A DNA stretch of 64,000 nucleotides from Acidimicrobiia bacterium. GTDB taxonomy: Bacteria; Actinomycetota; Acidimicrobiia; Acidimicrobiales; MedAcidi-G1. Positions within the stretch are counted from its first letter, which is position 1, and each line of letters opens with the position of its first letter. Shown here one piece after another: positions 1 through 8,158 of this stretch. The DNA lies in the NCBI GenBank assembly GCA_012959995.1, contig DUCC01000026.1, forward strand, positions 62,001 to 126,000. The letters are read 5' to 3'. The notes beneath the pieces are model-generated. The model was not told the DNA's origin and ran no database searches. It saw only the letters and a program-made list of their open reading frames with translations. The position numbers and the translations under genes were made by a program.

Positions 1-1
1 A

Positions 2-403
2 AGCGACAACAACGATTCCATGCTCTCTGCCATAGCTACCCCCGAACAAAAACTCGCTCTTGATGGGATCGCCGGTTTAATGAGCCTGCTCGAAGGCCAC
101 GGCGACGTCACCATGGACCGGGCCGGTATCGGCCTGGTAGAACACGCCGACCGCTACGCACGGGTTATGCGCCATCGCCGCCAGTCGGCCACCGGCCTTA
201 CCCGGTTGATTCAAAAAGCCATTGGTCTCGAAGCCAAGTTGGCGCAGTACATCCAAGGCGAAGAATTTATTGCGGCCGTAGAAACCGCCGGAGGCGCCGA
301 CCTCTTTAACCGTGTGTGGGAAAAACCAGCGCACTTACCAAGTTCAGCCGAGATTCAAGACCCTCAACTGTGGGTGACTCGCATGACCGAACCGGCGGCA
401 TGA
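2..403 (+). CDS. Zinc-dependent metalloprotease-like protein (DUF2342/zincin_2), C-terminal part only
   Basis: The reading frame is open from the first bases of the window, so only the last 133 or so residues are present and the start lies upstream. The tail resembles the C-terminus of the actinobacterial zincin_2 family (DUF2342, often labelled F420-biosynthesis associated): a GLEAKLAQYIQGEEF helix followed by AGG, a VWEKPAHLP segment and the ending PQLWVTR. The HExxH zinc motif would be in the missing part and cannot be checked. It overlaps tilS by four bases (ATGA), the usual arrangement of this family in Actinobacteria. The cellular role is not established; a membrane or cytosolic peptidase is inferred from the family only. 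Confidence 0.75.
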   Translation, partial: SDNNDSMLSAIATPEQKLALDGIAGLMSLLEGHGDVTMDRAGIGLVEHADRYARVMRHRRQSATGLTRLIQKAIGLEAKLAQYIQGEEFIAAVETAGGADLFNRVWEKPAHLPSSAEIQDPQLWVTRMTEPAA

Positions 404-1299
404 TCGAAATCTCGCTTTCAGAACTCTTGGAGCGATGCAACTTCCCTTCGCCCGGAACCCCCATAGATTGCGCTGTTTCTGGAGGCGCCGACTCGTTAGC
501 GTTGCTGGTACTGGCCATACAAGCAGGTTGCACGGTGACGGCTTGGCACGTGGACCACGGCTTGCGCCAAGGCTCCGACCAAGAAGGGGCAGCGGTGGCC
601 CAAGTAGCGACCAGCCTCGGGGCCAGCGTCGAGTTGGTGACCGCCTCGGTAAACCCTGGCCCCAACCTTGAAGCCCGAGCACGTCAGGCCCGTCGCGAGC
701 TATTGCCTGCTGGGGTGCTCACCGGCCACACCGCAGACGACCAAGCAGAAACAGTGCTACTTAATTTGCTTCGCGGCGCTGGTTTGCCCGGGGTGGCAGG
801 CATTGGAAGCCCTCAACGGCGACCCATCTTGAACCTACGCCGCCACGAAACCCAATGGGTATGCCAAAACCAAGGCCTTGAGCCGCTGGATGATCCCATG
901 AATGCTGACCCACGGTTCACTCGTAACCGGGTGCGGCACGAAGTACTGCCGCTACTCGCTGAAGTATTCCAACGCGACCCGGTGCCTCTATTAGCCCGCC
1001 ACGCCGAACACGCCGGACAAGGGGTGGCTTTGTTGCAAGAGTTGCTAGCTGACCTTGACCCCACCGATACCCGAACCCTGGCCCAACAAGATCCCGCCCT
1101 GATGCGGCTCAGCGTGCACCGTTGGCTCACCGAACAACGAAATGGGTTAGCCCCCGACGCCGCAGCGGTAGATCGGGTGTGTGCGGTGGTCGCTCACTCC
1201 AGCCAAGCGGCCGAAGTGGGCGGAGGCGACCGAGTAGAACGCACCGATGGACGCCTGCGTTTTTTGCCGGGTCGCCAACCAACCAAATCATCCCGCTAA
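400..1299 (+). CDS. tilS: tRNA(Ile)-lysidine synthase TilS
   Basis: TilS uses ATP to attach lysine to C34 of the CAU-anticodon tRNA-Ile, changing its identity from Met to Ile. The 299-residue protein carries the PP-loop ATP-binding motif SGGADS at residues 27-32, followed by HVDHGLR and TGHTADDQAET, both typical of TilS, and a FTRNRVRHEVLPLL segment. It is short next to the E. coli enzyme because it lacks a long C-terminal extension, as is common in Actinobacteria. The ATG at 400 overlaps the upstream stop in an ATGA; an in-frame ATG at 316 would lie deep inside the neighbouring gene and was not chosen. Cytosolic, essential in most bacteria. Confidence 0.93.
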   Translation: MIEISLSELLERCNFPSPGTPIDCAVSGGADSLALLVLAIQAGCTVTAWHVDHGLRQGSDQEGAAVAQVATSLGASVELVTASVNPGPNLEARARQARRELLPAGVLTGHTADDQAETVLLNLLRGAGLPGVAGIGSPQRRPILNLRRHETQWVCQNQGLEPLDDPMNADPRFTRNRVRHEVLPLLAEVFQRDPVPLLARHAEHAGQGVALLQELLADLDPTDTRTLAQQDPALMRLSVHRWLTEQRNGLAPDAAAVDRVCAVVAHSSQAAEVGGGDRVERTDGRLRFLPGRQPTKSSR

Positions 1300-1308
1300 G
1301 GTCAGGTC

Positions 1309-1872
1309 ATGAGCGCTTACCAGTCAAACAACCCAGACATCCCCGCCCCCGGAAGGGTTTTGGTTTCGGCTGAAGACCTCGCCAAACGAGTAACGGTTTT
1401 AGGTCGAGAGATCACCGCCGACTACGCCGGCCGTTCCCCGTTGCTGGTCGGCGTGCTCAAAGGGGCGTTCATGTTTATGAGCGATCTGGCACGAGCCATC
1501 GACCTACCGGTAGAACTCGACTTCATGGCGGTGTCTTCTTATGGGCATTCCACCCGGTCCTCTGGGGTGGTGCGCATCGTTAAAGACCTCGACCTTGACC
1601 TCGCCGGGCGCGACGTGATCATTGTTGAAGACATCGTAGATAGCGGCCTGACCTTGAGTTATCTGCGCAAAAACCTTTTGGCCCGCAACCCGGCCAGCCT
1701 CGAAGTTTGCGCCTTGTTAGTGCATAACGACCACCAACTTGATGAGTCAATCCTGCGCTACGAAGGCTTTCGTATCCCCCCAGAATTTGTGGTCGGCTAC
1801 GGCCTTGATGTAGCCCAGCACTACCGCAACCTCTCCGATATTCGGGTTATCGAAACCGAAACCGACGAGTAA
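1309..1872 (+). CDS. hpt: Hypoxanthine phosphoribosyltransferase
   Basis: The enzyme salvages hypoxanthine and guanine to IMP and GMP using PRPP. The 187-residue protein has the PRPP-binding motif [11 protein letters not shown] at residues 103-113 and the conserved [11 protein letters not shown] loop near residue 47, both characteristic of bacterial Hpt. It begins nine bases after tilS with AAGGTCAGG just upstream as ribosome binding site. In most Actinobacteria ftsH follows hpt; here the stop TAA shares a base with the folE ATG (TAATG) and ftsH is absent from this position. Translational coupling to folE is likely. Confidence 0.93.
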   Translation: MSAYQSNNPDIPAPGRVLVSAEDLAKRVTVLGREITADYAGRSPLLVGVLKGAFMFMSDLARAIDLPVELDFMAVSSYGHSTRSSGVVRIVKDLDLDLAGRDVIIVEDIVDSGLTLSYLRKNLLARNPASLEVCALLVHNDHQLDESILRYEGFRIPPEFVVGYGLDVAQHYRNLSDIRVIETETDE

Positions 1873-2453
1873 TGAGCGAACCAGTAGACCTTCCGCGTAT
1901 CGAAGCAGCGGTAAAAGAAATTTTGGCCGCGCTGGGCGAAGACCCACAGCGCGACGGGCTTATCGACACCCCGGCCCGCGTGGCTTGCATGTATGCCGAA
2001 GTGTGTAAAGGCATCGCCGAAAACCCGGCCGACCAGCTAAGCAAAACCTTCGACGTAGACCACGACGAAATGGTCATGGTTAAAGACATTCCATTTTACT
2101 CGCTGTGCGAACACCACATGGTTCCCTTTTTTGGGAACGCCCACGTGGCTTACATCCCGAAAAAAGAAGGACGCATCGCTGGGCTGTCTAAGTTGGCTCG
2201 CTTAGTAGACGGTTTCGCCAGCCGCCTTCAAGTACAAGAACGCTTAACTTCGCAAATAGCGGAAGCCATTCAAACAACGCTGGACCCCCAAGGGACTCTG
2301 GTAGTCATTGAAGCCGAACATTTATGTATGTCTATGCGAGGCGTAAAAAAACCAGGAGCGGTGACCGTAACGTCGGCAGTACGAGGAATATTCCGCACCG
2401 ACATGGCGACCCGCTCCGAAGCGATGCGTTTTATTGAGCCTTTGCGGCGCTGA
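1872..2453 (+). CDS. folE: GTP cyclohydrolase I
   Basis: FolE converts GTP to 7,8-dihydroneopterin triphosphate, the first step of folate synthesis. In this 193-residue protein the zinc ligands expected for the family are visible as Cys79 and His82 (in [10 protein letters not shown]) and Cys152 (in LCMSMRG). The [12 protein letters not shown] and [10 protein letters not shown] segments are standard family signatures. Cys-containing active-site motifs mark it as the type IA enzyme rather than the zinc-independent FolE2. It begins one base into the hpt stop codon and is followed by folP, so it opens the folate part of the operon. Confidence 0.95.
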   Translation: MSEPVDLPRIEAAVKEILAALGEDPQRDGLIDTPARVACMYAEVCKGIAENPADQLSKTFDVDHDEMVMVKDIPFYSLCEHHMVPFFGNAHVAYIPKKEGRIAGLSKLARLVDGFASRLQVQERLTSQIAEAIQTTLDPQGTLVVIEAEHLCMSMRGVKKPGAVTVTSAVRGIFRTDMATRSEAMRFIEPLRR

Positions 2454-2481
2454 CGGTCATCGCTCAGGTATTGAGATACGC

Positions 2482-3255
2482 ATGACCAAAGTAATGGGAG
2501 TAGTGAACGTAACCCCGGATTCTTTTTCTGACGGCGGACAGTTCCTGGATCACCAGGCCGCTCTTTCTCATGCCAAAAAACTTGTTGCAGAAGGAGCCGA
2601 CATTATTGACGTAGGCGGAGAGTCCACCCGCCCGGGCGCTAACCCGGTAGGGGCCGACGAAGAAATAAAACGCGTGTTACCGGTCATCGCCGGACTGGTT
2701 AGCCAAGTAAAAGTGTCGGTCGATACCCGTCATAGCGAGGTGGCGCGAGCCGCTGTGGATGCTGGAGCGACGCTCATTAACGATGTCAGCGCCTCTTTAG
2801 GTGAGCTCGCAGGCCAACTAAAAGTGGGCTGGGTAGCCATGCACATGCAGGGCGACCCACGCACCATGCAGAAAGAACCGCAATACGACGATGTGGTGCA
2901 AGAAGTAAGGGACTACCTAGTGCAGCGAGCCGAGGCGGCGCAAGCGGCCGGAGCCACCGAAGTTTGGATCGACCCCGGTTTGGGTTTCGGCAAAACAACC
3001 GCCCACAACCTGACCTTGCTGGCTCACCTTGACTGTTTGGTAGAAACCGGTTGGCCAGTGGTGGTAGGAGCCAGCAGAAAACGCTTCTTAGGAGAAATCT
3101 TAGGAAAGAGCGACGGCCTTCTCGGCCCGACCGAACCAGCTGATCGAAAAGAAGGATCGGTAGCGGTCGCTACCTGGGCCTTCCATAAAGGGGCAGCCAT
3201 GGTGCGGGCCCATGAGGTAGCAATCACTGTTCAAGCAGCAAAAATGGTTGGTTAA
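2482..3255 (+). CDS. folP: Dihydropteroate synthase
   Basis: FolP joins p-aminobenzoate to 6-hydroxymethyl-dihydropterin diphosphate, giving dihydropteroate; it is the sulfonamide target. The 257-residue protein begins MTKVMGVVNVTPDSFSDGG, with the first pterin-site signature at the extreme N-terminus, and carries IDVGGESTRPGA, DTRHSEVARAA, INDVSA and PVVVGASRKRF as the other conserved strands of the TIM barrel. The ATG at 2482 was chosen because an in-frame start at 2434 would sit inside folE and add a tail unlike the family. Between it and the next gene are 93 bases with no recognisable feature. Confidence 0.94.
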   Translation: MTKVMGVVNVTPDSFSDGGQFLDHQAALSHAKKLVAEGADIIDVGGESTRPGANPVGADEEIKRVLPVIAGLVSQVKVSVDTRHSEVARAAVDAGATLINDVSASLGELAGQLKVGWVAMHMQGDPRTMQKEPQYDDVVQEVRDYLVQRAEAAQAAGATEVWIDPGLGFGKTTAHNLTLLAHLDCLVETGWPVVVGASRKRFLGEILGKSDGLLGPTEPADRKEGSVAVATWAFHKGAAMVRAHEVAITVQAAKMVG

Positions 3256-3348
3256 GTTGCCGTACGGGTTTTGTTGGTACAAGATGGGCGAGATAATTCA
3301 TGGCTTCTGGTATTTGCCGGAATCCCCGTCTGAACGAGGGAGGAACCA

Positions 3349-3867
3349 ATGAGAGGTAAATGGGCACAAGGCATTGTGCCACGCGGCTTTTGCTGGATCA
3401 TTAAAGACCACCTCGCGGTTTGTGAACGCCCCGGAGGGTGCGGGGTAAGCCATAGAAAAGTGCGTCGCCAAGAAGAAATTATTTGGATACGCGAAAATGA
3501 TTTTGACGTTGTGGTGTCGTTGTTGTCCAGCGAACACAACTTGCATAACTACGATGATTTGGTAGTGCGCTGGGCCCACGAACCTTTTGGTGGGGCCGAA
3601 GAAGGCATTGGCCGTTTGCTTCAGGTCATCAACCGCTTGGCCACCTTAACGGCCAACGGGGGACGCATTTTGGTGCACCGGGAAGAACTCAACGAAACGG
3701 TCTGTGGCCTTATGGCCGCTTACCTGTTGGCCACCAAACTGATGACCACCGGCCCCCATGCCATCGGGGTGATCGAACAGATCATGGAACGGCCATTAGG
3801 TACCCCAGGCCGTCGTATCGTTGACCTTATTGTCCAGCATCTTGACGAGAATCAAGATGCTGAATGA
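3349..3867 (+). CDS. Dual-specificity-phosphatase-like protein lacking the catalytic Cys and Arg
   Basis: A 172-residue protein with the layout of a small cysteine-based phosphatase: an N-terminal beta-hairpin (FCWIIKDHLAVCERPGG), a R-xx-E-xx-WIRE helix, the strand DFDVVVSLL, and a late strand-loop-helix ILVHREELNETVCGLMAAYL. In active enzymes that loop reads HCxxxxxR. Here His110 is kept but the Cys position is Arg111 and the Arg position is Thr117, so hydrolysis by the standard mechanism looks impossible. It sits between folP and folB, overlaps folB by 11 bases, and has a good ribosome site (GAGGGAGGA) before 3349. The fold assignment is by pattern only; a structural or ligand-binding role in this operon is inference. 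Confidence 0.55.
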   Translation: MRGKWAQGIVPRGFCWIIKDHLAVCERPGGCGVSHRKVRRQEEIIWIRENDFDVVVSLLSSEHNLHNYDDLVVRWAHEPFGGAEEGIGRLLQVINRLATLTANGGRILVHREELNETVCGLMAAYLLATKLMTTGPHAIGVIEQIMERPLGTPGRRIVDLIVQHLDENQDAE

Positions 3868-4219
3868 CCGTATTGAGTTACGGGGATTAACCATGCTGGC
3901 CCTTTGTGGGCTTCTCCCTGAAGAACTCAAACGGCGCCAACCGTTGTCGTTTGACCTAGATGTATACCTCGATTTAGCAGCCGCTTCTTTAACCGACGAC
4001 CTTCACGACACAGTGAACTATGGGGCTCTTTGTGAACTAGTGGAGAGCATTATCAAAGCCGAACGCTTTGACCTGCTTGAGCGTTGCGCCGGGCGCGTCG
4101 CCGAAAAAATTCTAGAATTTGAGCAAGTAAAAGAGGTCACGGTGACGGTGCATAAACTTCGCCCTCCGGTGCCTCAAGATCTCGCCACCAGCGGGGTGAG
4201 AATTCACCGACCGCTATGA
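3857..4219 (+). CDS. folB: Dihydroneopterin aldolase
   Basis: FolB cleaves 7,8-dihydroneopterin to 6-hydroxymethyl-dihydropterin and glycolaldehyde. The 120-residue length is normal for the family. Recognisable elements are the start MLNDRIELRGLTMLALCGLLPEE (the usual D-x-I-x-L-x-G-L-x-x-x-x-x-G-x-x-x-x-E pattern), DTVNYGALC and the C-terminal KLRPPVPQDL. The ATG at 3857 overlaps the previous gene by 11 bases; an upstream in-frame start would intrude further into it. Next in the pathway, folK follows with a four-base overlap. Confidence 0.92.
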   Translation: MLNDRIELRGLTMLALCGLLPEELKRRQPLSFDLDVYLDLAAASLTDDLHDTVNYGALCELVESIIKAERFDLLERCAGRVAEKILEFEQVKEVTVTVHKLRPPVPQDLATSGVRIHRPL

Positions 4220-4689
4220 AAAGGTTCGCCTACCTGGGTTTAGGGTCAAACCTTGGGGACCGGGCGGCTTTTCTTCAAGAAGCGGTGGCTGGCTTGCCCG
4301 ATGTGGCAGGGGTTTCTGCGATTTACGAAACGGCTCCGGTAGGCGGACCCGAACAGGGCCCGTACCTAAACTGTGTGGCACAGTTGCTGACCGAACTCAC
4401 CCCTCGGCAACTTTTGCAACTTTGCCAAGAAAGCGAAAAGGCCGCTCAGCGCGTGCGAGACGAACGCTGGGGCCCCCGCACCCTCGACGTTGATTTACTG
4501 TGGGTAGACGGCGAAGAAGTCAACGAACCCGACTTGGTAGTGCCGCACCCTCGGATGCATCAACGAGCTTTTGTGTTGATTCCCTTTTGTGACGTGGCCC
4601 CAGAAGTGGTGGCGTCACTGCCCGGGGCGGCAGAGGTTATGGCTGCTGATGCGGCCCAAGTGGTGGCCATCGGCCCGGTAAACCCTTAG
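4216..4689 (+). CDS. folK: 2-amino-4-hydroxy-6-hydroxymethyldihydropteridine pyrophosphokinase
   Basis: FolK transfers pyrophosphate from ATP to 6-hydroxymethyl-dihydropterin, supplying the FolP substrate. The 157-residue protein starts FAYLGLGSNLGDR, has YETAPVGGPEQGPYLNCV in the substrate loop, and the metal-binding signature RWGPRTLDVDLL with both aspartates, followed by PHPRMHQRAFVLIP. It overlaps folB (ATGA) and is three bases before panC, so folate and pantothenate genes are on one transcript. Confidence 0.95.
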   Translation: MKRFAYLGLGSNLGDRAAFLQEAVAGLPDVAGVSAIYETAPVGGPEQGPYLNCVAQLLTELTPRQLLQLCQESEKAAQRVRDERWGPRTLDVDLLWVDGEEVNEPDLVVPHPRMHQRAFVLIPFCDVAPEVVASLPGAAEVMAADAAQVVAIGPVNP

Positions 4690-4692
4690 GTA

Positions 4693-5580
4693 ATGATGGC
4701 TGAAGAAACCCCGGTGGCCACGGTCACCACCGCCGAGGACCTTCAAGTGCAACTTGTTTTGGCCCGCCAAGAGGGCCAAAAAGTGGGTTTTGTGCCCACC
4801 ATGGGAGGTTTGCACGCTGGGCACAGTTCGTTGATGAGAGCCTCTGTAGCGGCCTGTGACTTCACCGTAGTTTCGATCTACGTCAACCCGTTGCAGTTTG
4901 CCCCGAGTGAAGATCTCGCTACTTACCCAAGAGACTTTGCGGCAGATTCGGTTTTGTGCGCCACTCAAGGAGTTGATCTAATTTTTTGTCCCTCGGTTGA
5001 GGAAATGCAAAAAGCGCTCCTCGACACGTCGGCTCCGGCAAGTGAGATGGCTGGGCTTTGGGAAGGAGTAACCCGTCCCGACCATTTTGCAGGGGTCACT
5101 ACCGTGGTGGCCGCTCTTTTTTCTTTGGTGGGCTCCTGCCAAGCATTTTTTGGAGAAAAAGATTTTCAACAACTGGCCGTGGTGCATCAATTAGTGCAAG
5201 ATCTCAACCTCCCGGTGTCGGTAGTGGGCTGCCCCACCTGGCGAGAAATAGATGGGTTGGCGCTCTCCAGCCGCAACGTTTACCTCACGGCGGCCCAACG
5301 AGCACAAGCCCCGGTTCTTTATCAAGCGTTAAAAGTGGGGGCTGATTTAATAACCAGCGGCGCAACGAAACGGCTCAAAGTAGAAGCGGCCATGACCGAG
5401 ATCTTGAAAACCGCTGATGCGTTGGTTGTTGATTACTGTGCAGTGGTGGACCCACAGTCATTGCAGCCCGTCGAGGCCTTTAAAACAGATACTCGTTTGT
5501 TGGTGGCCGGGCGTTTTGGGGCAACCCGGCTGTTGGATAATCGTGCTGTTCAAGAAGGGGAGCGTTATGGCTCCTGTTGA
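4693..5580 (+). CDS. panC: Pantothenate synthetase
   Basis: PanC condenses pantoate and beta-alanine with ATP to make pantothenate. The 295-residue protein has the HxGH nucleotide motif as HAGH at residues 41-44 within FVPTMGGLHAGH, then IYVNPLQFAPSEDLATYPRD, the FGEKDFQQ motif and the LSSRN loop (KMSKS equivalent). The family usually reads PTMGALHEGH, so GG and A are minor substitutions. Two adjacent ATG codons (4693, 4696) are possible starts. It overlaps nadB by 14 bases. panB and panD are not in the window. Confidence 0.93.
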   Translation: MMAEETPVATVTTAEDLQVQLVLARQEGQKVGFVPTMGGLHAGHSSLMRASVAACDFTVVSIYVNPLQFAPSEDLATYPRDFAADSVLCATQGVDLIFCPSVEEMQKALLDTSAPASEMAGLWEGVTRPDHFAGVTTVVAALFSLVGSCQAFFGEKDFQQLAVVHQLVQDLNLPVSVVGCPTWREIDGLALSSRNVYLTAAQRAQAPVLYQALKVGADLITSGATKRLKVEAAMTEILKTADALVVDYCAVVDPQSLQPVEAFKTDTRLLVAGRFGATRLLDNRAVQEGERYGSC

Positions 5581-7141
5581 GCAACCACTTGATTTATTGG
5601 TGATAGGAAGCGGAGTAGCGGGCCTCTCGGCGGCAATATTGGCCGCCGATCTAGGTTTAGCCGTCGGGGTGGTAACCAAAGGGCAATTAGAACAAACCAC
5701 CACCCGTTGGGCGCAAGGAGGGGTAGCAGCCGTTTTGAGTGGCGACCCTGACTCCACCGACCTCCACCTGGCAGACACCCTGGCCGCCGGGGTCGGGCTA
5801 TGTGACGAAAAAGCAGTCAGGATTTTAGTTGACGAAGGGCCCGGTCGGGTACTGGACCTCATCGCCCGAGGCGCAGTGTTCGACCGTGACGAAACAGGAA
5901 AACTTCTACTGGCCCAAGAGGGCGGGCACTCCACGGCCCGGGTGGTTCACGCGGGAGGAGCCGCCACCGGAGTAGAGATTGAACGAGCGCTGGTAGCGGC
6001 CGTCAAAGCCACCGCTACCGAATTACGCGAAAACCATTTCGTTACCGACTTGATTGTGGAAGACGGCCGGTGCGTGGGAGTACAAGTTCTTGACCAGCAC
6101 GGAGAAAACCACCAGGTGAGGGCTCCTCAAGTTTTGTTAGCGGCCGGCGGGGCAGGGCAACTGTTCGCCGTCACCACCAACCCTTTGGAAGCCACCGGCG
6201 ACGGGGTCGCTATGGCCCTTCGAGCAGGGGTGGCGGTGGCCGACGTAGAGTTTGTGCAGTTCCACCCCACGGCGCTTCACCACGACCGCATGCCGCGACC
6301 CTTGCTTTCTGAAGCACTGCGGGGCCACGGAGCACTGTTGCGAGACCGTGACGGAGAGTCGTTCGTCGACGAATTGGCGCCCCGAGATGTGGTGTCTCGG
6401 GCCATGACCCAGCGCATGTTTGACCAAGAAGTAGAACACCTCTGGCTAGACGCCACCGGGCTGGCCTCTTTTTCAACCCGTTTCCCGACCATTGCGGACG
6501 ATCTCGAAAAACTCGGTTTAGACCCGGCAAAAGATTGGTTACCGGTGGCCCCGGCCGCGCATTACCTGTGTGGCGGGGTGTTAACCGATTTGCAAGGAGC
6601 CTCAAGCCTGCCCGGTCTTTGGGCGGCAGGCGAGGTGGCTTGCGTGGGGGTACACGGGGCAAACCGCTTGGCCTCAAACTCGCTACTGGACGGGATGGTT
6701 TATGGAGCCCGGGTCGTGGAGGCCGTGGCTGCCGGAAAAGGCGGCCCGGAAGCTACGGGCCCACTGGCCGCTCTTCTGACGCCCGAAGAGACGACTCGCC
6801 CCGGGGTAAAAAAATTGTCGGTGTGTTTTCCGGCCATGACGGGAAGCGACGACCCGCAAGGTCTACGAAAAGAACTACAACAAACCATGACCCGCTATGC
6901 CGGGGTAGTTCGTAACGAGAACTCACTGACCGAAGCAGTTTCCCGCATTAACGCTTTGGCTGTCCGTTGCCCCAAAGCCACCGACAGCCCGGCGGCCGCA
7001 GAAACAACAAACCTCATCACCTTGGCCACGGCTCTGGTGGCGGCCGCTTTGGCCCGCCAAGAATCACGAGGTGCCCACACCAGGCAAGATTTTTTGGCCA
7101 CTGACCCCGCATTTACCCTCCGTTTAGTGGTCAACGCATGA
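5567..7141 (+). CDS. nadB: L-aspartate oxidase
   Basis: NadB oxidises L-aspartate to iminoaspartate with FAD, the first step of de novo NAD synthesis. The 524-residue protein has an N-terminal Rossmann GxGxxG (VIGSGVAGLSAA), TTRWAQGGVAAVL, the flavin-reductase-family loop HPTALHH, a second GGAGQLF segment, and the late FAD motif GLWAAGEVACVGVHGANRLASNSLL typical of NadB/SdhA proteins. The ATG at 5567 follows GAAGGGGAG and overlaps panC by 14 bases; longer in-frame extensions lie inside panC and were rejected. nadC follows, but nadA is not here. Confidence 0.94.
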   Translation: MAPVEQPLDLLVIGSGVAGLSAAILAADLGLAVGVVTKGQLEQTTTRWAQGGVAAVLSGDPDSTDLHLADTLAAGVGLCDEKAVRILVDEGPGRVLDLIARGAVFDRDETGKLLLAQEGGHSTARVVHAGGAATGVEIERALVAAVKATATELRENHFVTDLIVEDGRCVGVQVLDQHGENHQVRAPQVLLAAGGAGQLFAVTTNPLEATGDGVAMALRAGVAVADVEFVQFHPTALHHDRMPRPLLSEALRGHGALLRDRDGESFVDELAPRDVVSRAMTQRMFDQEVEHLWLDATGLASFSTRFPTIADDLEKLGLDPAKDWLPVAPAAHYLCGGVLTDLQGASSLPGLWAAGEVACVGVHGANRLASNSLLDGMVYGARVVEAVAAGKGGPEATGPLAALLTPEETTRPGVKKLSVCFPAMTGSDDPQGLRKELQQTMTRYAGVVRNENSLTEAVSRINALAVRCPKATDSPAAAETTNLITLATALVAAALARQESRGAHTRQDFLATDPAFTLRLVVNA

Positions 7142-7194
7142 CCGGGTTGAAGGCCCGTGTTGGCAGCGGTGGCCGAGGGCGGCAGGCTTAGGGC

Positions 7195-8052
7195 ATGGTT
7201 TTGTACTTGCACCCCCCACAGATCGAAGTAGAGGCCTCGGTGCGTCGCGCCCTGCAAGAAGATCTCACTCCCTTAGGCGACCTCACGGCTGCCTTAGTGC
7301 CCGCCGAAGCAAAAGCCCGCGGCGTCCTGGCGGCCCGCCAAGATGGAGTACTGGCCGGAACCGCTTGCGCCACCGAAGCGTTCCGTCAAATTGACGCCAC
7401 CATTGCGGTGACCTGGGAAGTTGCCGAAGGTGACAAAATAGAAGTCGGCCAAGTGTTGGCTCGCCTCGAAGGCCCGCTGGCTACCGTGCTTACCGCCGAA
7501 CGGACCGCACTGAACTATCTCAGTCACCTCTCAGGTATCGCCACCGTGGTGGCCCGCTGGGTAGCCGAAGCGGCAGGCGGCGCCGTGGTGTGGGACACCC
7601 GTAAAACCACCCCAGGGTTACGGGCACTAGAAAAAGCCGCAGTGCGAGCCGGCGGGGGAGCCAACCACCGAGCCAACCTCAGCGACTGGGTGATGCTTAA
7701 AGACAACCACCTCACCGGGACCGATATTTCGTCAGCGGTGGCCCAAGCCAAACAAAAATGGCCCGGACGGACGGTGCACGTGGAATGCGATTCTCCAGAA
7801 CAGGCGCAAGAGGCGACGGCGGCCGGGGCCGACGCTTTGCTCCTAGACAACATGACTCCAGCGGTGGTGAAAGAATGTGTGGCCGCCGCTCAAGCCTTTG
7901 AACAACAGCACGGAAGGCGCCCACTTCTTGAAGCCTCCGGGGGAATCACCTTTGATGTTCTGGCCAACTACGCCGCCACCGGAGTGGACTGTATTTCCAG
8001 CGGGGCTTTAACCAACAGCGCCCCGGCTTTAGATATTGGGCTAGATCTTTAA
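7195..8052 (+). CDS. nadC: Nicotinate-nucleotide pyrophosphorylase (quinolinate phosphoribosyltransferase)
   Basis: NadC turns quinolinate plus PRPP into nicotinate mononucleotide. The 285-residue protein shows the conserved DTRKTTPGLR at residues 134-143, AVRAGGGANHRANLSD, LKDNHL, VECDS, and DALLLDNMTP, then the phosphate-binding EASGGI loop near the C-terminus. It starts 53 bases after nadB. The pathway would still need NadA (quinolinate synthase), which is not in the window. Confidence 0.94.
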   Translation: MVLYLHPPQIEVEASVRRALQEDLTPLGDLTAALVPAEAKARGVLAARQDGVLAGTACATEAFRQIDATIAVTWEVAEGDKIEVGQVLARLEGPLATVLTAERTALNYLSHLSGIATVVARWVAEAAGGAVVWDTRKTTPGLRALEKAAVRAGGGANHRANLSDWVMLKDNHLTGTDISSAVAQAKQKWPGRTVHVECDSPEQAQEATAAGADALLLDNMTPAVVKECVAAAQAFEQQHGRRPLLEASGGITFDVLANYAATGVDCISSGALTNSAPALDIGLDL

Positions 8053-8092
8053 AGTGGCCCGGAAGAAGCGTTCTGTCCGTCTAACCTCTTGG

Positions 8093-8122
8093 TATCCAAC
8101 TGCTTAGTATCCAACCGCTTAG
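8093..8122 (+). repeat. Imperfect 15-bp tandem repeat upstream of coaX
   Basis: Two head-to-tail copies of TATCCAACNGCTTAG (N is T, then C) lie in the 106-base gap between nadC and coaX, about 36 bases before the coaX start. The copies differ at one position. The preceding bases (TAACCTCTTGG) faintly resemble a third, decayed copy. It may be a regulator site or chance; no known operator was recognised. Confidence 0.4.
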
Positions 8123-8158
8123 GCGGCCCCATTTTTCGACACGGCAAGGAGAACGTTG

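Noticed and set aside
3252-3579. Two - strand open frames opposite the folP end and the phosphatase-like gene
   Set aside because: They lack ribosome sites and family features. The + strand frame has the better start and operon fit.
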